Both the position numbers and the translations under genes were made by a program. DNA of 64,000 bases from positions 31,452 to 95,451 of the forward strand of contig DF237305.1 of NCBI GenBank assembly GCA_000708835.1, given 5' to 3'. This document shows, in pieces, positions 40,792 to 53,130 of this stretch (the stretch's first letter is position 1; the number at the start of each line of letters is the position of its first letter). The stretch is from Klebsormidium nitens. Taxonomy: Eukaryota; Streptophyta; Klebsormidiophyceae; Klebsormidiales; Klebsormidiaceae. The notes under the pieces were generated by a model, which saw only the letters and a list, made by a program, of their open reading frames with translations, searched no databases and was not told the DNA's origin.

Positions 40792-41890
40792 AGAGACATC
40801 AAGCAAGCGCATGCATATACTGAATGGGTCTGGCAGTACAAGCTTCTCTGAGATTGACTTCCTGACTTACTCAACTCCATGAGAAACATGCATGTGGGTC
40901 TCAGGCAATGAAGCAGTATGAGTGCGTCCCGTTGCACTTTAACAAGTGCACCCTGAGTGGACAGATGCTCAATCCAGGCATGGCTATGCATCTGATAGCT
41001 ATAATTTTCGCTTCCAGCAAGAGAAGGTCATCTTCCCCTCTTTGCCGGCCCGCAGATTGCATGACGGTCACTACCTTAGTCTGCGGCTGTGTTACCGGAA
41101 CGGTGCGCATGCGTGCAGCTGCATGGTTCCAGAGCTCTAGCCAGATCTATACCTAGCTCGTACTAATTTATTTCTATAGTACGGCACATGGCGTAATTAA
41201 GTACATAAGAAGTAGAATGTTAATATACTTTTGTGTCAATTGAAGCCTGATCATGACGATCTCACATGCAATATAGCCTAGATCTGCTATATTATGACGA
41301 AAGCTCGAGCTTTCGTCGCACTGATGCGTCGATCATGCATGATTCTCGCCAGGCGGCGGCTCAGGCTATCAATTCTTATACTTTCGGCCGCCAGCGCTGC
41401 CATGTGTACTAGCTCTGCTGTATGCACTGAACGAGATCAAGGCGCCATTCACATGCAATATGACACAAAATAACGTCAAGGTCCAGATGGCATGCAGATG
41501 ATGCCATTCGCACTGCATCACGTCCTGAATGCACATGATTTTCTTGTGCACATGGAGACTCAAAGGAACTTGGTGATTGCATGATGCAACGTCACGAGGT
41601 TGCCAAAAAGATTCAGACGCTACCTCACGCTGAACCAGACAGCAAGTGACAAAGCTCCGGTACGTTTTGTGATCTTCCTAAAGACACGTTAGGTTTGAAG
41701 ACGACCTGATCATAATGCATCAGCGGTAAGCCGGCACGAACGTCCTAATAAGTACCTGTATGAGTCGTTTTGCAGCTTTAGCAAATTTTCGCTAACACCC
41801 AATACCCACCCAACGAATGGACCAACTAGAAAGCTCGAAGCAACCGCTGTGTATCGAAGCATCCCAATTCCTTTAGGTACAACCATTACT
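40792..41890. other. convergent intergenic spacer
   Basis: This spacer lies between the stops of RPT3 (plus) and kinesin-5 (minus). No exon was recognised. A 22-bp perfect palindrome at 41296-41317 is the only structure noted. Confidence 0.6.
41296..41317. repeat. 22-bp perfect palindrome
   Basis: GACGAAAGCTC is followed directly by its exact reverse complement. It lies 505 bp past the RPT3 stop. It could form a 3'-end hairpin or be a protein-binding site, but nothing around it decides. Confidence 0.65.
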
Positions 41891-44800
41891 CTAGTTATTA
41901 CAAAGAGCTGCAAAAGGGATGCGGCTGTCCGATCTGTCGAGCCCCTCTTGCGACTTGCTAGTTGGGGGACAAGGAATGCGGCTTTCTGGTTTAACAGTTC
42001 CATCTTGCAAGAGTGGGTTGGAGTTTTGGGCCTGCTTCCCCCTGAAATCCTCCACCAAGCTCGAGAAATCAGGAGCACGAAGAGACTCGATGGTTGCCTG
42101 TGGGGGTACTTCGATGTGACGCCGTTTGGGAGTCCGGGCGGTCGAGATGTCGTCCTGGGACAAGGCATGCCAGGATGTGAGCCGGCGGAACGGTAGACCA
42201 TTCGTAACGGCGGTTCGCCTCTCGCTACACAGGCTTTGTGCAAACGAAGAATCTCTGATTCGAAAGATAAAAATTGACTGTAGCCTGGCACGTTCCACAA
42301 GCCACACCAATGGCAGTACTTCCAATCACCGAAAAATGTGCTCGTGTTGGTGCGCGCAACATGTGACGCGCTTACCAGCAGGTCGTGGTCGAAAAACTGG
42401 TCCAGCGCAGCCTGGACGTCGGTAACGTCGCGGCTGTGGTGCTCCTCGTCCCTCGCAGCCGCCGTCCCGCAGTTGGTCACCACCGCCGACAGGGCACCCA
42501 GGCTGCGCACCTCCTCCGAGTGGGCACCTGGGGCACACCCACGCGGCACAGCTCAGCACGGCGACGAACGACAACTCGAGCTGGACGGTGGCGAACCTGC
42601 TCTGCCCTTGGCCACAGGGATCCGTGAAATCGATCCGAACTGGAAGAGCCCAAAACTCGCCAGGAGGCTAGGCGGTTGCGATTGCCAAGCCTGCTCACCT
42701 GTGACAGCGGTCGTGATGCGCTGGTGCACGTCGTCTGCGGCTTTGGCTGCCGTTGTGGTCCACCCCTCCACGGTTGACAGCAAAGCCGTGTCCGCCTCCC
42801 CGGCCGTTCTGCAGCCAGACACCGAGAGTAAGACGAAGGGCCGAATTGAGGCCGAAAAAGCTGCCGCTGAGCAGACATCCTGCGCGTGCGGGTGTGCGCA
42901 CAGGGTCAAGCTGCCTCGCTCGCACACGCGCTCTGCTCACCTGCGCTCTGCCGCCTGCCGGTCTTGCTGCTCCTTCTCGTGCTGGGCGATCGTGGCTTGC
43001 AGGGCCGTCCAATGATGCGCGCTGGCCACGCGAAGAGACGCACTGCAAAATAGGCGGGGAACTCAACACATGGCTCTAGAGAGATAGCTTGTGCGGTGAG
43101 CTGTAGGCTGTGTCTGGCCTGCAGCCATTGTGCGCTAAGCGTCAAGAAACAAGATTCGGCGAAAGGAAGGCAGCAAGTCGCCTCGCGGCCGCTCCTCGGT
43201 GTGTGGCTCACCTCTCTTGCGCGGTCTCTTCCATGGCCTGCCCGCCCTGCGTGAGCGCCTGCAGGGTGGCGTGCGCGGTTTTCTCTGCGTGCTGCTCCCA
43301 CGTGCGGGCCGCGTCGATGGCGGCGTGGCCGTGCTCGCCCATCGTGGCCAGCGCGGCCTGCACGCCCGCCTCTCCGGCGACCAGCCCGCCCTCGAGCGCC
43401 TCCACGCGCGTCGCCAGCAGCGCTGCCTGCCGGCCCAGCGTGGCGCCCACCAGCGCCGACACGCGCTCCACCAGGGCCGCCTCCTCCGCAGCAGCCTGCG
43501 CCTGCAGTCAAGCACGCAGACACTGGTCAAAATATAGACAACAGGGACACGACACCGCGACCATCATCCTTGTAGAGAAACGTCAAAGGCACTTCGGCGG
43601 AAGTAAGACTCTCTAGTTACGCCCCCCTCTCTACCACTTCTTACATAATTCTGAAGATTGTATGCTACGATCTATTGTAACCACTCTTCCAAAGGCCTTC
43701 TATTTGACCGTTGCAAGAGAGAGTTTGTTGGTCAGGTTCGCCGGCTCACTTTGTAGTCTTGGACCAGGGTGGCCAGCACCTGCGTGTTGCCCCGGTGCGT
43801 CTCCGCCGCCAGCAGGCCGCAGTCTCGCGCCGCCTGCTGCAGCGTACCCAGGGCAGACTGCATGCTCGCGCTCATGGCCTGGCACGAGCCCAGCGCCGCG
43901 CTCGTGGCCTGCCCCAGAGAGAACCGTGTCAGGCCCCGTCGCAGAGACCAGCTTGCATTACAGCTTTACGACCCTCGACAGCGTGCCAGAGGGGAGTTCA
44001 CGGTGTGTTTTGAACAGCTGTGCGCGTTCTTTTCGTCTTCGCAACCAATCGCTCAAGCAACTGAGAAAAGACAAAAGTGGTCATGATGATTTTCGAAAAG
44101 TTCTCCTTTCATCAGGTGAGGCGGAAATGTGGTAGAAGGGAGAGCTTGCAGATAATTGGAGAAACCTGGAAGAAGCAATATACGGACGCGCAAGAAAGAG
44201 GTCCGCCCGAAAACGTTCAAAACGGATTGCTAACAACAGAGACCATGCACGCGCAGATTGTTTCATTTCCAATGCCACGAGGCTGGCTCTGTCCTCAAAG
44301 GGGCCTTTCAATCTTTTCAAGACGAGCTTGCCACAAAAGGATGACCCAAATTGCACAAGGAGTCTCGAACAGGCCCATAACTGCTCAACGTCGTGCTCTC
44401 CCCTGGCCAGCAGCGCGCCTCACCTCCCTCTGCTGCTGCACCATGGCCGTCACTTGCTTGTGCTGCGTATCCAGGGCCCCCTGCAGTGCCTTGAGCGTCT
44501 CCCCCGCCTCCTGCACGGCCCTGCCCAGCCCCGCCTGCGCCGCGGCCGCCGCCTCCTCGTCCTCCTGCTCCGCCTCCCCCCTGCGCTGCGCGCCCGCGTC
44601 TACGTGCTGCCGCACCTGCTCTAGGGCCCGCCCCGTCTCCCGCTCAAACAGGTCGCGCAGGTCCGCCGTCGCCGCACTGAGGGCTGGCAGGTCGCGCTCC
44701 TTGCGGTCGGTGAGCGCGGCCAGGCCCGTCGCCAAATGCGCGAGCTGGGCCTGCTGAGCCGCCACTGCAGAGTGAATGGCCGACTCCAGTGCGCTCAGCT

Positions 44801-47800
44801 GGCCCGCGACGCGCGCATGGGCCGTCGCACCCGTGCGCTTGTTGGACACCTCGACGGAGGACTTGCGCTCTGGCACACGGAACAAGTGGCCGTGATTATT
44901 GGGGGACTCGAACACTGGCGGAGAGATCTCAAAACGGCAAAATGTTCCGTAGTGGGAACTCATACTTGAAAGTTCGCGTGTAGCTCCTAACGCGGGTTTT
45001 GATGTAGGTACACCTCATGCAGGATGCAAAAAAGTCTTGGTCGCAGAGCAGGCAAACTGTGAGGTGGGAGCTCACCGATCTTTGCGAAGAGGCCAGTTAC
45101 GTCCTGCGAGGTTGCGTGCAGCTCGGCTCGGAGGCTGTCCGCCTTCTTGACAAGGGCTTCCTCTGCACAAGAAGAACCGAAACGAGTGGGGTATCAGCAC
45201 ACGGGCAGCCATCTACGTAGAGGAGACGAAACACGCATGGAGGTAAGACGATAAGAACCAGAGTCAGAGAACACGCCCTCAAATCCTCATGCGTCATCGA
45301 GTGGCGTAGCTGTCCCGTCGCACCTGCTCGTTTCTGGCAGGCAATCACGAAGTCCCGCTCCTGGACCGCACCCTCCGCCTTCTGCAGGGCGGCCTGTGTG
45401 TCCAGCAGCGCTGCCTGCGTCTGCTCCAGCTGCCCCTGTCGCCAGCAAGCGGAACGAGGTCAACGCTGAGGAAAGTAGGCATCATCATCTGCAATCTTGT
45501 ACTGGAGACCCTGAGGAGGCCCGTAAAAGGAGTCGAAGTCCACGAGAACAGACCGGGCTGCATCTTTGATTGGCATAAGAGCCCACTGGTAAACGTGTTC
45601 GTGAGCTGGCAGCCCGTCTCACCTGGGTGGCGGTGTGCCGCAAGGTCAAGTCCTCGAGCTGCTTCTTCTGCTGCTCGCACGTCTCCGTTGTCTCCTCCAG
45701 CACCTGCAAGGCCAGGGAAAACCAAGTTGGGGACTGCCCTTAGGCGCCACGCGGAGGTCATCGTCACACACTTCGAAGTGTCTGCCTGATGGGAACCTTT
45801 AGAGTTCCTTCAGAAGCTAGCAAAATACCGTTTTGCTTCACAGTTCATGGAGGGAAGGGACTTGGTGACGGCCCGTACCTTCTCCTTCGCCTCTGCTTCC
45901 GTTTCTAGCACCTCGACCCGCTCTGCCAGCTCCTGCATGCAAAAAATGGATGGCTTATCACCAGCAGACTCACTCCCAACAACACTCTTAAGCGACAGTG
46001 AGGACGTAGCCAGGCATATTGTGTTACTCGCATTCCAACAGCAAGACCTCCGACGTCCGGGCGGGCAGGAGACATGCACACCTTCTTGTAGGCCTCGTCC
46101 TCGAAGTAGCGGTCCCGGGGAACGTAGATGCCGTTTTTCTCCCTTGCGGCGCCCAGCTCTGCAATGGGGTGAGACAGTCTAATCAGTGGTTATAGTCTTC
46201 TTGATTCAGCAACAAAGGGTGACTGATTGAATACAGTATTGCAACCGTAGCGCAAGACCATAAGAGCGCTTTAGGAAGTTGAAAACAAAAGTTGAACCCA
46301 AACTCTACTAAAAGCTTGGGCCCTCAGGATGTGTTCTCAAAAGAGGCGGCCCACCTTGCTTGAGCCGGTCGATCTCGTGCGCCATGTCCTTGATGAGGGC
46401 GGTCTTGGTCATCTTCTGGTTCACCTCCGGCTTGTTCTTGATGTTCTTGGCACGCTGGGCATAGTCCAACGTGCTCAGCGTCTCCTCCAGGCAGTGCGCA
46501 TTGGGGGACACGGTGGCGATGATGCACGTCTTGGTGCGGCCCCCCAGGGAGTCGCGCAGCAGGCGGGTGAGCTTGCTGTCGCGATAGGGGATGTGCCCCA
46601 GGTGCTCCACCAGCGCGGTGATGACGCGGCCCAGCGTCAGCAGGCTCTTGTTGATCAGGCCAGCCTCCTGGGCACGGCCCTGCAAACAGGAGCGAACGCC
46701 CAGGAAAGCGTCATTCGCAGGAAAGAAAGCAAGTCACAACAACCTTGCGGACCTGAACAGGACTATCAGAACATGTCTGCATGTGCATCAGGGGGTTCGG
46801 GGGATTACATATGAGGCGAGACCATTTGACCATGGTGCTTTCGTTGTGTTGACGAGGTGTCTGCTCTGATCAAATCCAACCCAACTGCCTAGCCACTTGT
46901 AATAGTCCCCAACTTACATCTGCCCTGCTGGCCCCCGAGCGTGAGATGTTCTCTGACCCAGCAAGGTCGACCAGGTTCAGCTTCCCACACTTGATGAGCT
47001 CCTCGCCCTCAGGTGTGGACTCCTTGATGTGGATGGTGATAGCAAAGACGGAGTGCGAGCGGCTGCAGCAGTGCAAGTCTTGTTAGGATACATTCAAGGA
47101 CGAGTCCTGCCTTTGCCTTGCTTGCACAACAACGAGCTAGTGCGTCCTTATTGCCCACGATTGATGACCCTGCATTCGATTGAGGATGTTCATACCTGGA
47201 TTGCTTGTTGAGAAGAGTTTCTGCTGTCCGCCGCTTGGCTGAACCTCTGTCCAGAAGGCTATAGATCTCCCCTGCATTCTTCACAATCTCCTCCTCTAGG
47301 CCCCGCACAATGACGCCGCCCCGCCCATCTTCCATAAGGGCAAGCGGCTTTCGGGAGCCACCATCGGCGGAGGACCCCTGCACGAATACCAGACCCCGCT
47401 GTTGTATACCGATGGTGTCCCATTATACTGGTATGCTCAGGGGTCTCTGTAAAAGACATAGGTGCATCATATTGGTCTCAGTTTTGGCACACCAGATTGC
47501 AGATTGTTTGCCTGCCCTGTTCTAATGTGTTGAAAGGAGCAAGAGCGTCACATACCTTGATCATGTCCACATCGGTGGCTAAGAGGTCGGTAATCTCCTC
47601 ATTGTACAGCTCCAAGAACGTAGTTTTCACACTGTACTCGGCACTCTGGCTTTCGAGTGTGTCAAAAATCTGTTGTACGGCTCGGGGAATAACCCCTGCT
47701 CCTTCTGGCAAGGTGGAGTCCTGTCACGAGAAGAGCGTGTCCCTCTTTTGTTTCTTTATGCAAAGGGATTGGCGAAGCCAGTTAAGCAGGCAGATCAGGG

Positions 47801-48742
47801 TCTCAATTCTCACTGATTCGCATGCTGCAGGAGCAGATGTGCTAGTCGTCGGGCGCCAAGGAAATGCTACTTTTATGAACTTACCTTGCCCTTCTTAGCG
47901 TTGCCTTCCATGGTATACGTTTTGCCTGTTCCAGTCTGCACCACAGCATTCCAGCTTGGTTAGCCATGTTGTTGCCCCTACTTGTACACCTGGCCAGCCA
48001 ATGCTTTGCAAGATCACAGCATATCAGTGGCTTTGCTTCTTCAATGGCGACAGAGCGTTTGCTGCTAGACTTGCCACTGCCCTCACCTGTCCATAAGCAA
48101 AGATGGTGCAATTGAAGCCCTCGAGTACTTCATGCACAATGGGCACCACCGCTTGCTCATAGAGTTCGCATTGTTTGGACTCCGGTCCAAAAACCTGGAA
48201 GAGCAGCAGTGCAGAATTTAGAAATAGGATGCTTTTGCTTTGTTGTCAAACATAGCAGACCCATGATTTTCAGGATTACCAAATTCTGGTCAATCGCTTG
48301 AACAGCTTCTATGAAAACCAAAACCATGCCCATTTGCAAGGCTGGATCGAAAACCAACCTTTCGCCGTCGCTCTTCCCAGGCTGCCATTCAAGGATCAGC
48401 TTTTGAATCTTACCTTGTCAAAAGTGAATGTTCTATCAATCTGTTTCCCCGCTATGCTTTGGTGTACTGCCACTTCTTTCCGCGCCTCATTGCACACTAC
48501 GGCCTGAAAAGCACTTTGCTTGCTTTCCTCCTCATTGCTCGGCCTGCATACGGAAGGAAGCAGATTCAGGAGTCACGTTGTACAAACATTGCACTTCATG
48601 TATGATTCCTCTTTCCAATAAGAAGCAGCTTGTTGGAGAAGGGCATTCCCACCACCGGACGTGATCGTACTCACCTGCATCTCACAAGCACCTGTACATT
48701 CACGCCTTTGTCCTTTTCTCGCCCACCATGCACAGCAGCCAT
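41891..48742 (-). CDS. KIN5: Kinesin-5 (BimC/Eg5-type plus-end motor)
   Basis: Kinesin-5 is a homotetrameric motor that slides antiparallel microtubules apart in the spindle and cortical arrays. Twenty exons on the minus strand sum to 1,035 residues in consistent phase. The motor domain uses exons 48742-48675, 48543-48414, 48194-48087, 47935-47885, 47720-47556, 47377-47196, 47062-46918 and 46679-46355. It carries the P-loop [13 protein letters not shown] across a junction, switch I NKQSSRSHS, switch [17 protein letters not shown], the necessary [13 protein letters not shown], and RNA-like spacing [16 protein letters not shown]. The neck and stalk follow in 46158-46082, 45932-45879, 45703-45623, 45435-45324, 45162-45076, 44869-44424, 43908-43750, 43501-43212, 43042-42941 and 42808-42699, very rich in Ala, Gln and Glu (coiled coil). 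The tail exons 42527-42376 and 42154-41891 carry the BimC-box-like TARTPKRR followed by [20 protein letters not shown], as at the end of plant kinesin-5. Confidence 0.96.
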
Positions 48743-49834
48743 TTTGGCTGGTGGCAGGAACTAGATTGCCCAGCCTGAAACCCTAAACTTTGCGATCCAA
48801 TGTCTCCTGACAAAGTCTTATGACTTGTTGGCAGCCCTCTTTTCTATGCTTGCGCTGAGCAGTGCATCTCACTTGCAAATACACCAACGATACTGAGGAT
48901 TGTAGAGAATGTTGAGACCATCTTTTGCGCAGATGTCATTGATCAATTGCAATAGAGAACGTTAAAAGTGCTTGCTGCGTGCAGACTGATGTGTTCTTGC
49001 ACCTGCTTTCCGATCGTCAGGTGCCCTCTCATCAGACAAATTTCAATCAAATCTCTCAATTGGTGCACTTCTTGCTGCAAGTGCTACCGTTCAACCTAAA
49101 CCTTCCTTTCTCATGCTGCCAAATACACCTTGCAAGCTGATCCATATGCTAGTCCCGAATGCTACTCTTCTGCCAGCCAGAGCATGCCATGGTACACACT
49201 GGCAGTGGAGGAGGCACAGCAGCTTGGTCCGGACTCCGCAGGCTTCAACAACATGTTTTGTTCGCCATTTGTGCGCCAATATACGGTAATTTCGATGGCC
49301 TCAGCCTGAGGCTCCGAGTGACCGAGTCCAGGCTCCTCTTCAAAAGAATTGAATTTGAAAGTGCGTCAAGCTCGTTCTTAGAATACCATCGAGAACTTCG
49401 AGCCGTCGATGAGGTGACCCACGACAGGCTTCTCGATCGTCAGATCATACTGTCATCTACGCCTGGGAGTCCATCAGAGTCATATTACACTAGGTATGCA
49501 TTTGTGAACAAAGGATTCGCCTGATACCTTCCCTTGTCTAGTTACCGTACACAATGGCAACCAGGCTTGAACCAGCTGCAGCCTGGCCCTGACTCTGAGG
49601 CTGCATGAGGACCGAGGTATCGTGTTGACAGCTCAGCGATGACATGAGAAAGTAGACCAGGACTCGGGAGAATGGCATGGCTGCAGGCGCCATTGTCTGG
49701 CTCGGATGAGGGGTTCACATCCCCGGGTTGGGCGGCGGAAAGACGGTACTGTGCTCCGTTGATGCAAGGGGCACGGCGATAGCTTGTTAGTGGTTCTTAG
49801 GTCTTTGCAAGGGTTCTTGTTGTGCTTGCTTACA
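48743..49834. promoter_or_regulatory. divergent upstream region of kinesin-5 and DUF1664 gene
   Basis: About 1.1 kb separates the two head-to-head start codons. An open frame at 49159-49524 (+) has no flanking splice logic or known motif and is not called as a gene. Promoter elements were not recognised. Confidence 0.4.
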
Positions 49835-52800
49835 ATGGCGGGGATGGTGGCATCGCAGGCCGGCATGGGCGTCACAAAGCTGGTGACGCTCGTTGTTGGG
49901 GCAGGTAAGTACGCACAGGGTATACGTATGATTTAAGGGATCCAAATATTTTGCTTCTGTTTGAGTCTAGCTCGTTTCCTACATCGTATTGTGTGAACAG
50001 GCGTCCTGCTTTGCGAGTCTACCTCAAAGTACGGAGGTTTTCCGCATATGATTTACTTTCTGGTGCAGGTCTCGGAGGCGCATATGTGCTGGGTAACAAG
50101 AGTGTTGGGTCCTTGTTCTCAGATCTATCAAAGGTAGGTTTGCCAAACTTCACGCGCAGCAAACCCATGCCATGTAGCATTTAAGCGTGCGGCCACTTTT
50201 TCAAACTCTTGCCACTTTTTCAAACTTTTGCCTGTTGCGTTCCTTATAGTCTGGTTGACAGTGCTTACTTGTCTCGCTTTCCTTCACTGCGTATCCTTTA
50301 TGCTTGCAGGTTCTTACCCGCCACCTTGCTCCAAGTTCAGACAGTGAGCTGGGAGATGGGGACGGGGCTGGTCGAGGGATTGACGCAGCAACTGCAGCAC
50401 TGACAGCGCAAGTGAGTAGAGCGCTGGTTAGCAAATTGTGTTCCTCAGCCCAGGCCGCTGCTGTGGGCGATGAAGCCGCAATGCTGAAAGAAAGAGGGGC
50501 CCAAGACATACAGTTTTTCAAATCCGTGATTAACTGTTTGTCTCTTTTTTCGCCCAGGTTCGCCGCTTGTCTCAAGAGATGAGGCAGCTAGCCGCAGCTA
50601 CGGGGAGCCGAGTGACAGTGGTCAGCACCCGGGAGCAAAAAGGTGAGGAACGCTTGGGTTTGGCTGAGAGCGCTATCGCTGTATTGGGGGACCAGGCTAT
50701 CCCAGGAGTGTCTGACTATCAAGTGTTTAATTGAAAGGCTGGACAGCTCCCCAAAGAGACATGCTGTTCTTGCTCTCACTTGTGTTTCCTTTTGCAGGAA
50801 CTTTGGTATCATTAGCTGTTCCTATTGCGGTCGCAGGGGCAGGGGTATACGTCTACATGTACTTCAAGGTTAGTACAACTTTACGTTACTGCTTTGATGC
50901 GGAGTGGCTTTGGTGTAGCAATCTGTACATAATAAGATAAGTTCTCAGCTGTAGTGGCTCACTGTTGTCCTCCTGTGCCAATTGAAATTCTAGCGACGAT
51001 CGGCCGAAGATTTGCCCTCTTGCACTGCAGGGCGTCACCTTGGCAGATTTTATGTACGTCACCAAGAAGAGCCTCGACGGTGCCGTTGTCAACATGCAGA
51101 AAAGATTGGATCAATTTACAGCTTCTCTGGTGGTAAGTTGCTTTCCCAATGATATCCATAGACAAAGCACCTCAGAGGGCAGATCTTGAAGGATGCGAGT
51201 AGCTAAAAGTCAACCTGATGCTGGATCAGGTGGTCTTGTTCTGCTGACCACATGGATCCGTCGGATGAAAGGCAAGAGCAGTTCTATTCTTTCTGGGTCC
51301 TGCACGATCAAAATTGCGGAAAATCTTTTTGCAGGCCCACAAACGAGATATGGCAGGGCGCCTGGACAAAGTGAATCGTATTCAGGAGGAGGGTGCGGTC
51401 ATCCAGGGGCAGATCAAAGATCAAGTAAGGTCGACGGGTGATTTGTCAGCTCTTGGGTGACAGTTGCGTGCCCCATGGCAGATTCTCCATTGCTTATTAC
51501 CTGTAGTGATTGTTGCATCGAGGTTATGCTGCACTTGGATGCCAAGTTTTGCCAATCTGTTGATCATGTCCTCCTTGTGCAGGTTGATGAGATGAGTGGA
51601 AAAGTGCTCCGTGTGGGTCAGGACATTGAGGCGGTTCAGCGGATAGTTCGGGGACTGGTGAGGGCATTTCTAACAAAGGTCCAGCAAGAACAATTCAGAA
51701 GTTCGCAACGAACAGATGTTTCTGTCTGTAAATTTCCTATGGTCACTGAAAACCGATGCTGTAGCAGTGATTTCTTGCATGTTGCACACAGGAATGGGTG
51801 TTATCAGCTTCATTTGTGGTGCCAATATGCTGATTCTGCCCACTTTGCGTGCTTGTACAGGAGTACAAGCTGGAGGAGGTAACTGACAAGCAGGACTTCA
51901 GCAACCGAGGCATTATGTACCTGTGCTCCTTTGTCACGGAGGGCATCGAGGGCCGGCAACCTAGGCAAGAAACGATCCAGGTGAGCCGTCGAAAGGCAGC
52001 GGGCCACTGTAGGACGGAGAAACTTGTGTTTGGCCCTTGCAGCAATAGGGTGAGCAAACCACCAGACATCAAATCATATTGATTCGTCAAATCATGGCTG
52101 CTCCTTCTTCCTGGCTGCCTGAAGGCTGGCTGGCACGATCTGTTCCTCCGACTTTGTTGGCTCCAGTACATACATTCTGTTGTATGCAGGGCCTGCGTGC
52201 TCTTCGGCTCGACCGAAGTGCTTCCATGCCCATGGGCAATGGCCAATCGTTGTCTCTCAAGGTTAGGCTGCATTCTTCGACTTCCTTGTTTGCAAAGTGT
52301 ACAAAAGTTCTTGGTGCCAGTGCCGGGCTTGAAGGTCTACTTTCAATTGAAAGTTTTGAAACTTGGTGAATTGACATCCTGTGTTCTGCTGGCGAACTTG
52401 ACCCTGTTGATGGATGTATCTCTTAAAGTTCGTGCGTATCGAAGGCATGGGCCGTTGATCAATCGTCCTGATGGCTGAGAGTTGTCTCCTCAAATTGCTA
52501 GATGTTTCAAGCACGTTGCGCTTGTAGATCATGTGCATATGTCTAAGTCTTCACCTTGGCTAGAAGAAGGAACCGTATATGTCTCTTGCCATGTAGCTTG
52601 CTCGGGCGTATGTGCTGTTCTTGGTAGTATGAAAGTTGAGATGTCTAGACAACTCCCTCAATCATTGTTGTCCTGTCGCGAACATGGAGGCTTGGTCTCT
52701 TTCTACTGGCGATATGGTTTGATCAGTGTATCCTTCTTCGTGCAGGGTCTACAGCTTCTGTCAAATGGAGTTGGCAACGTTGCAGCCAGCAATGCTGCCA

Positions 52801-53130
52801 GTGGTGCCAGCACAACCACAAGCTCACCAGCAGACTCACCACACACAACGTTACAAGGGAATGGAAGGTAAGGGGATACGCTTGTGCAACCTGTTGGGCA
52901 AATGCTCCTTCTAGAACACTGGTTATCTTTTGCCATCGATACTCTGGATATTGTACTCCTATGTGGACTTCTTTGCAGCCAAGTTCGGACTTATTGCAGA
53001 TTCCCCATAGCAGATTGGGAAGTTGAACTCCTGTTGCATGGGGAAGCACGTTAGAAGCCCTTTTCGTACTTTTGTGTTGTGAGATTCTAATCTTCTTTTT
53101 CTTTCCATATGCAGATCAGGATACGGTTAA
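49835..53130 (+). CDS. DUF1664 family membrane-anchored coiled-coil protein
   Basis: The plant DUF1664 family has no established biochemical role. Twelve exons (49835-49904, 50069-50133, 50310-50411, 50558-50642, 50798-50868, 51031-51132, 51335-51424, 51583-51657, 51861-51980, 52190-52261, 52746-52867, 53115-53130) give 329 residues. The family order is visible. An N-terminal hydrophobic Gly-rich stretch (KLVTLVVGAGLGGAYVLGNK, residues ~15-34) comes first, then VRRLSQEMRQLA. A second hydrophobic segment, SLAVPIAVAGAGVYVYMYF, precedes GVTLADFMYVTKKSL. Coiled coils (DKVNRIQEEGAVIQGQIKDQ, VGQDIEAVQRIVRGL) and YKLEEVTDKQDFSNRGIMYL follow. The tail is Ser/Thr/Ala-rich. The last exon holds only 16 coding bases (SGYG and TAA). 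The start ATG at 49835 puts the first hydrophobic segment near the N-terminus, as in relatives. Which membrane it enters cannot be told from the sequence. Confidence 0.88.

Noticed and set aside
49159-49524. 121-codon + strand open frame before the DUF1664 gene
   Set aside because: It has no splice partners, no recognised motif and sits in a promoter region. I considered it chance.
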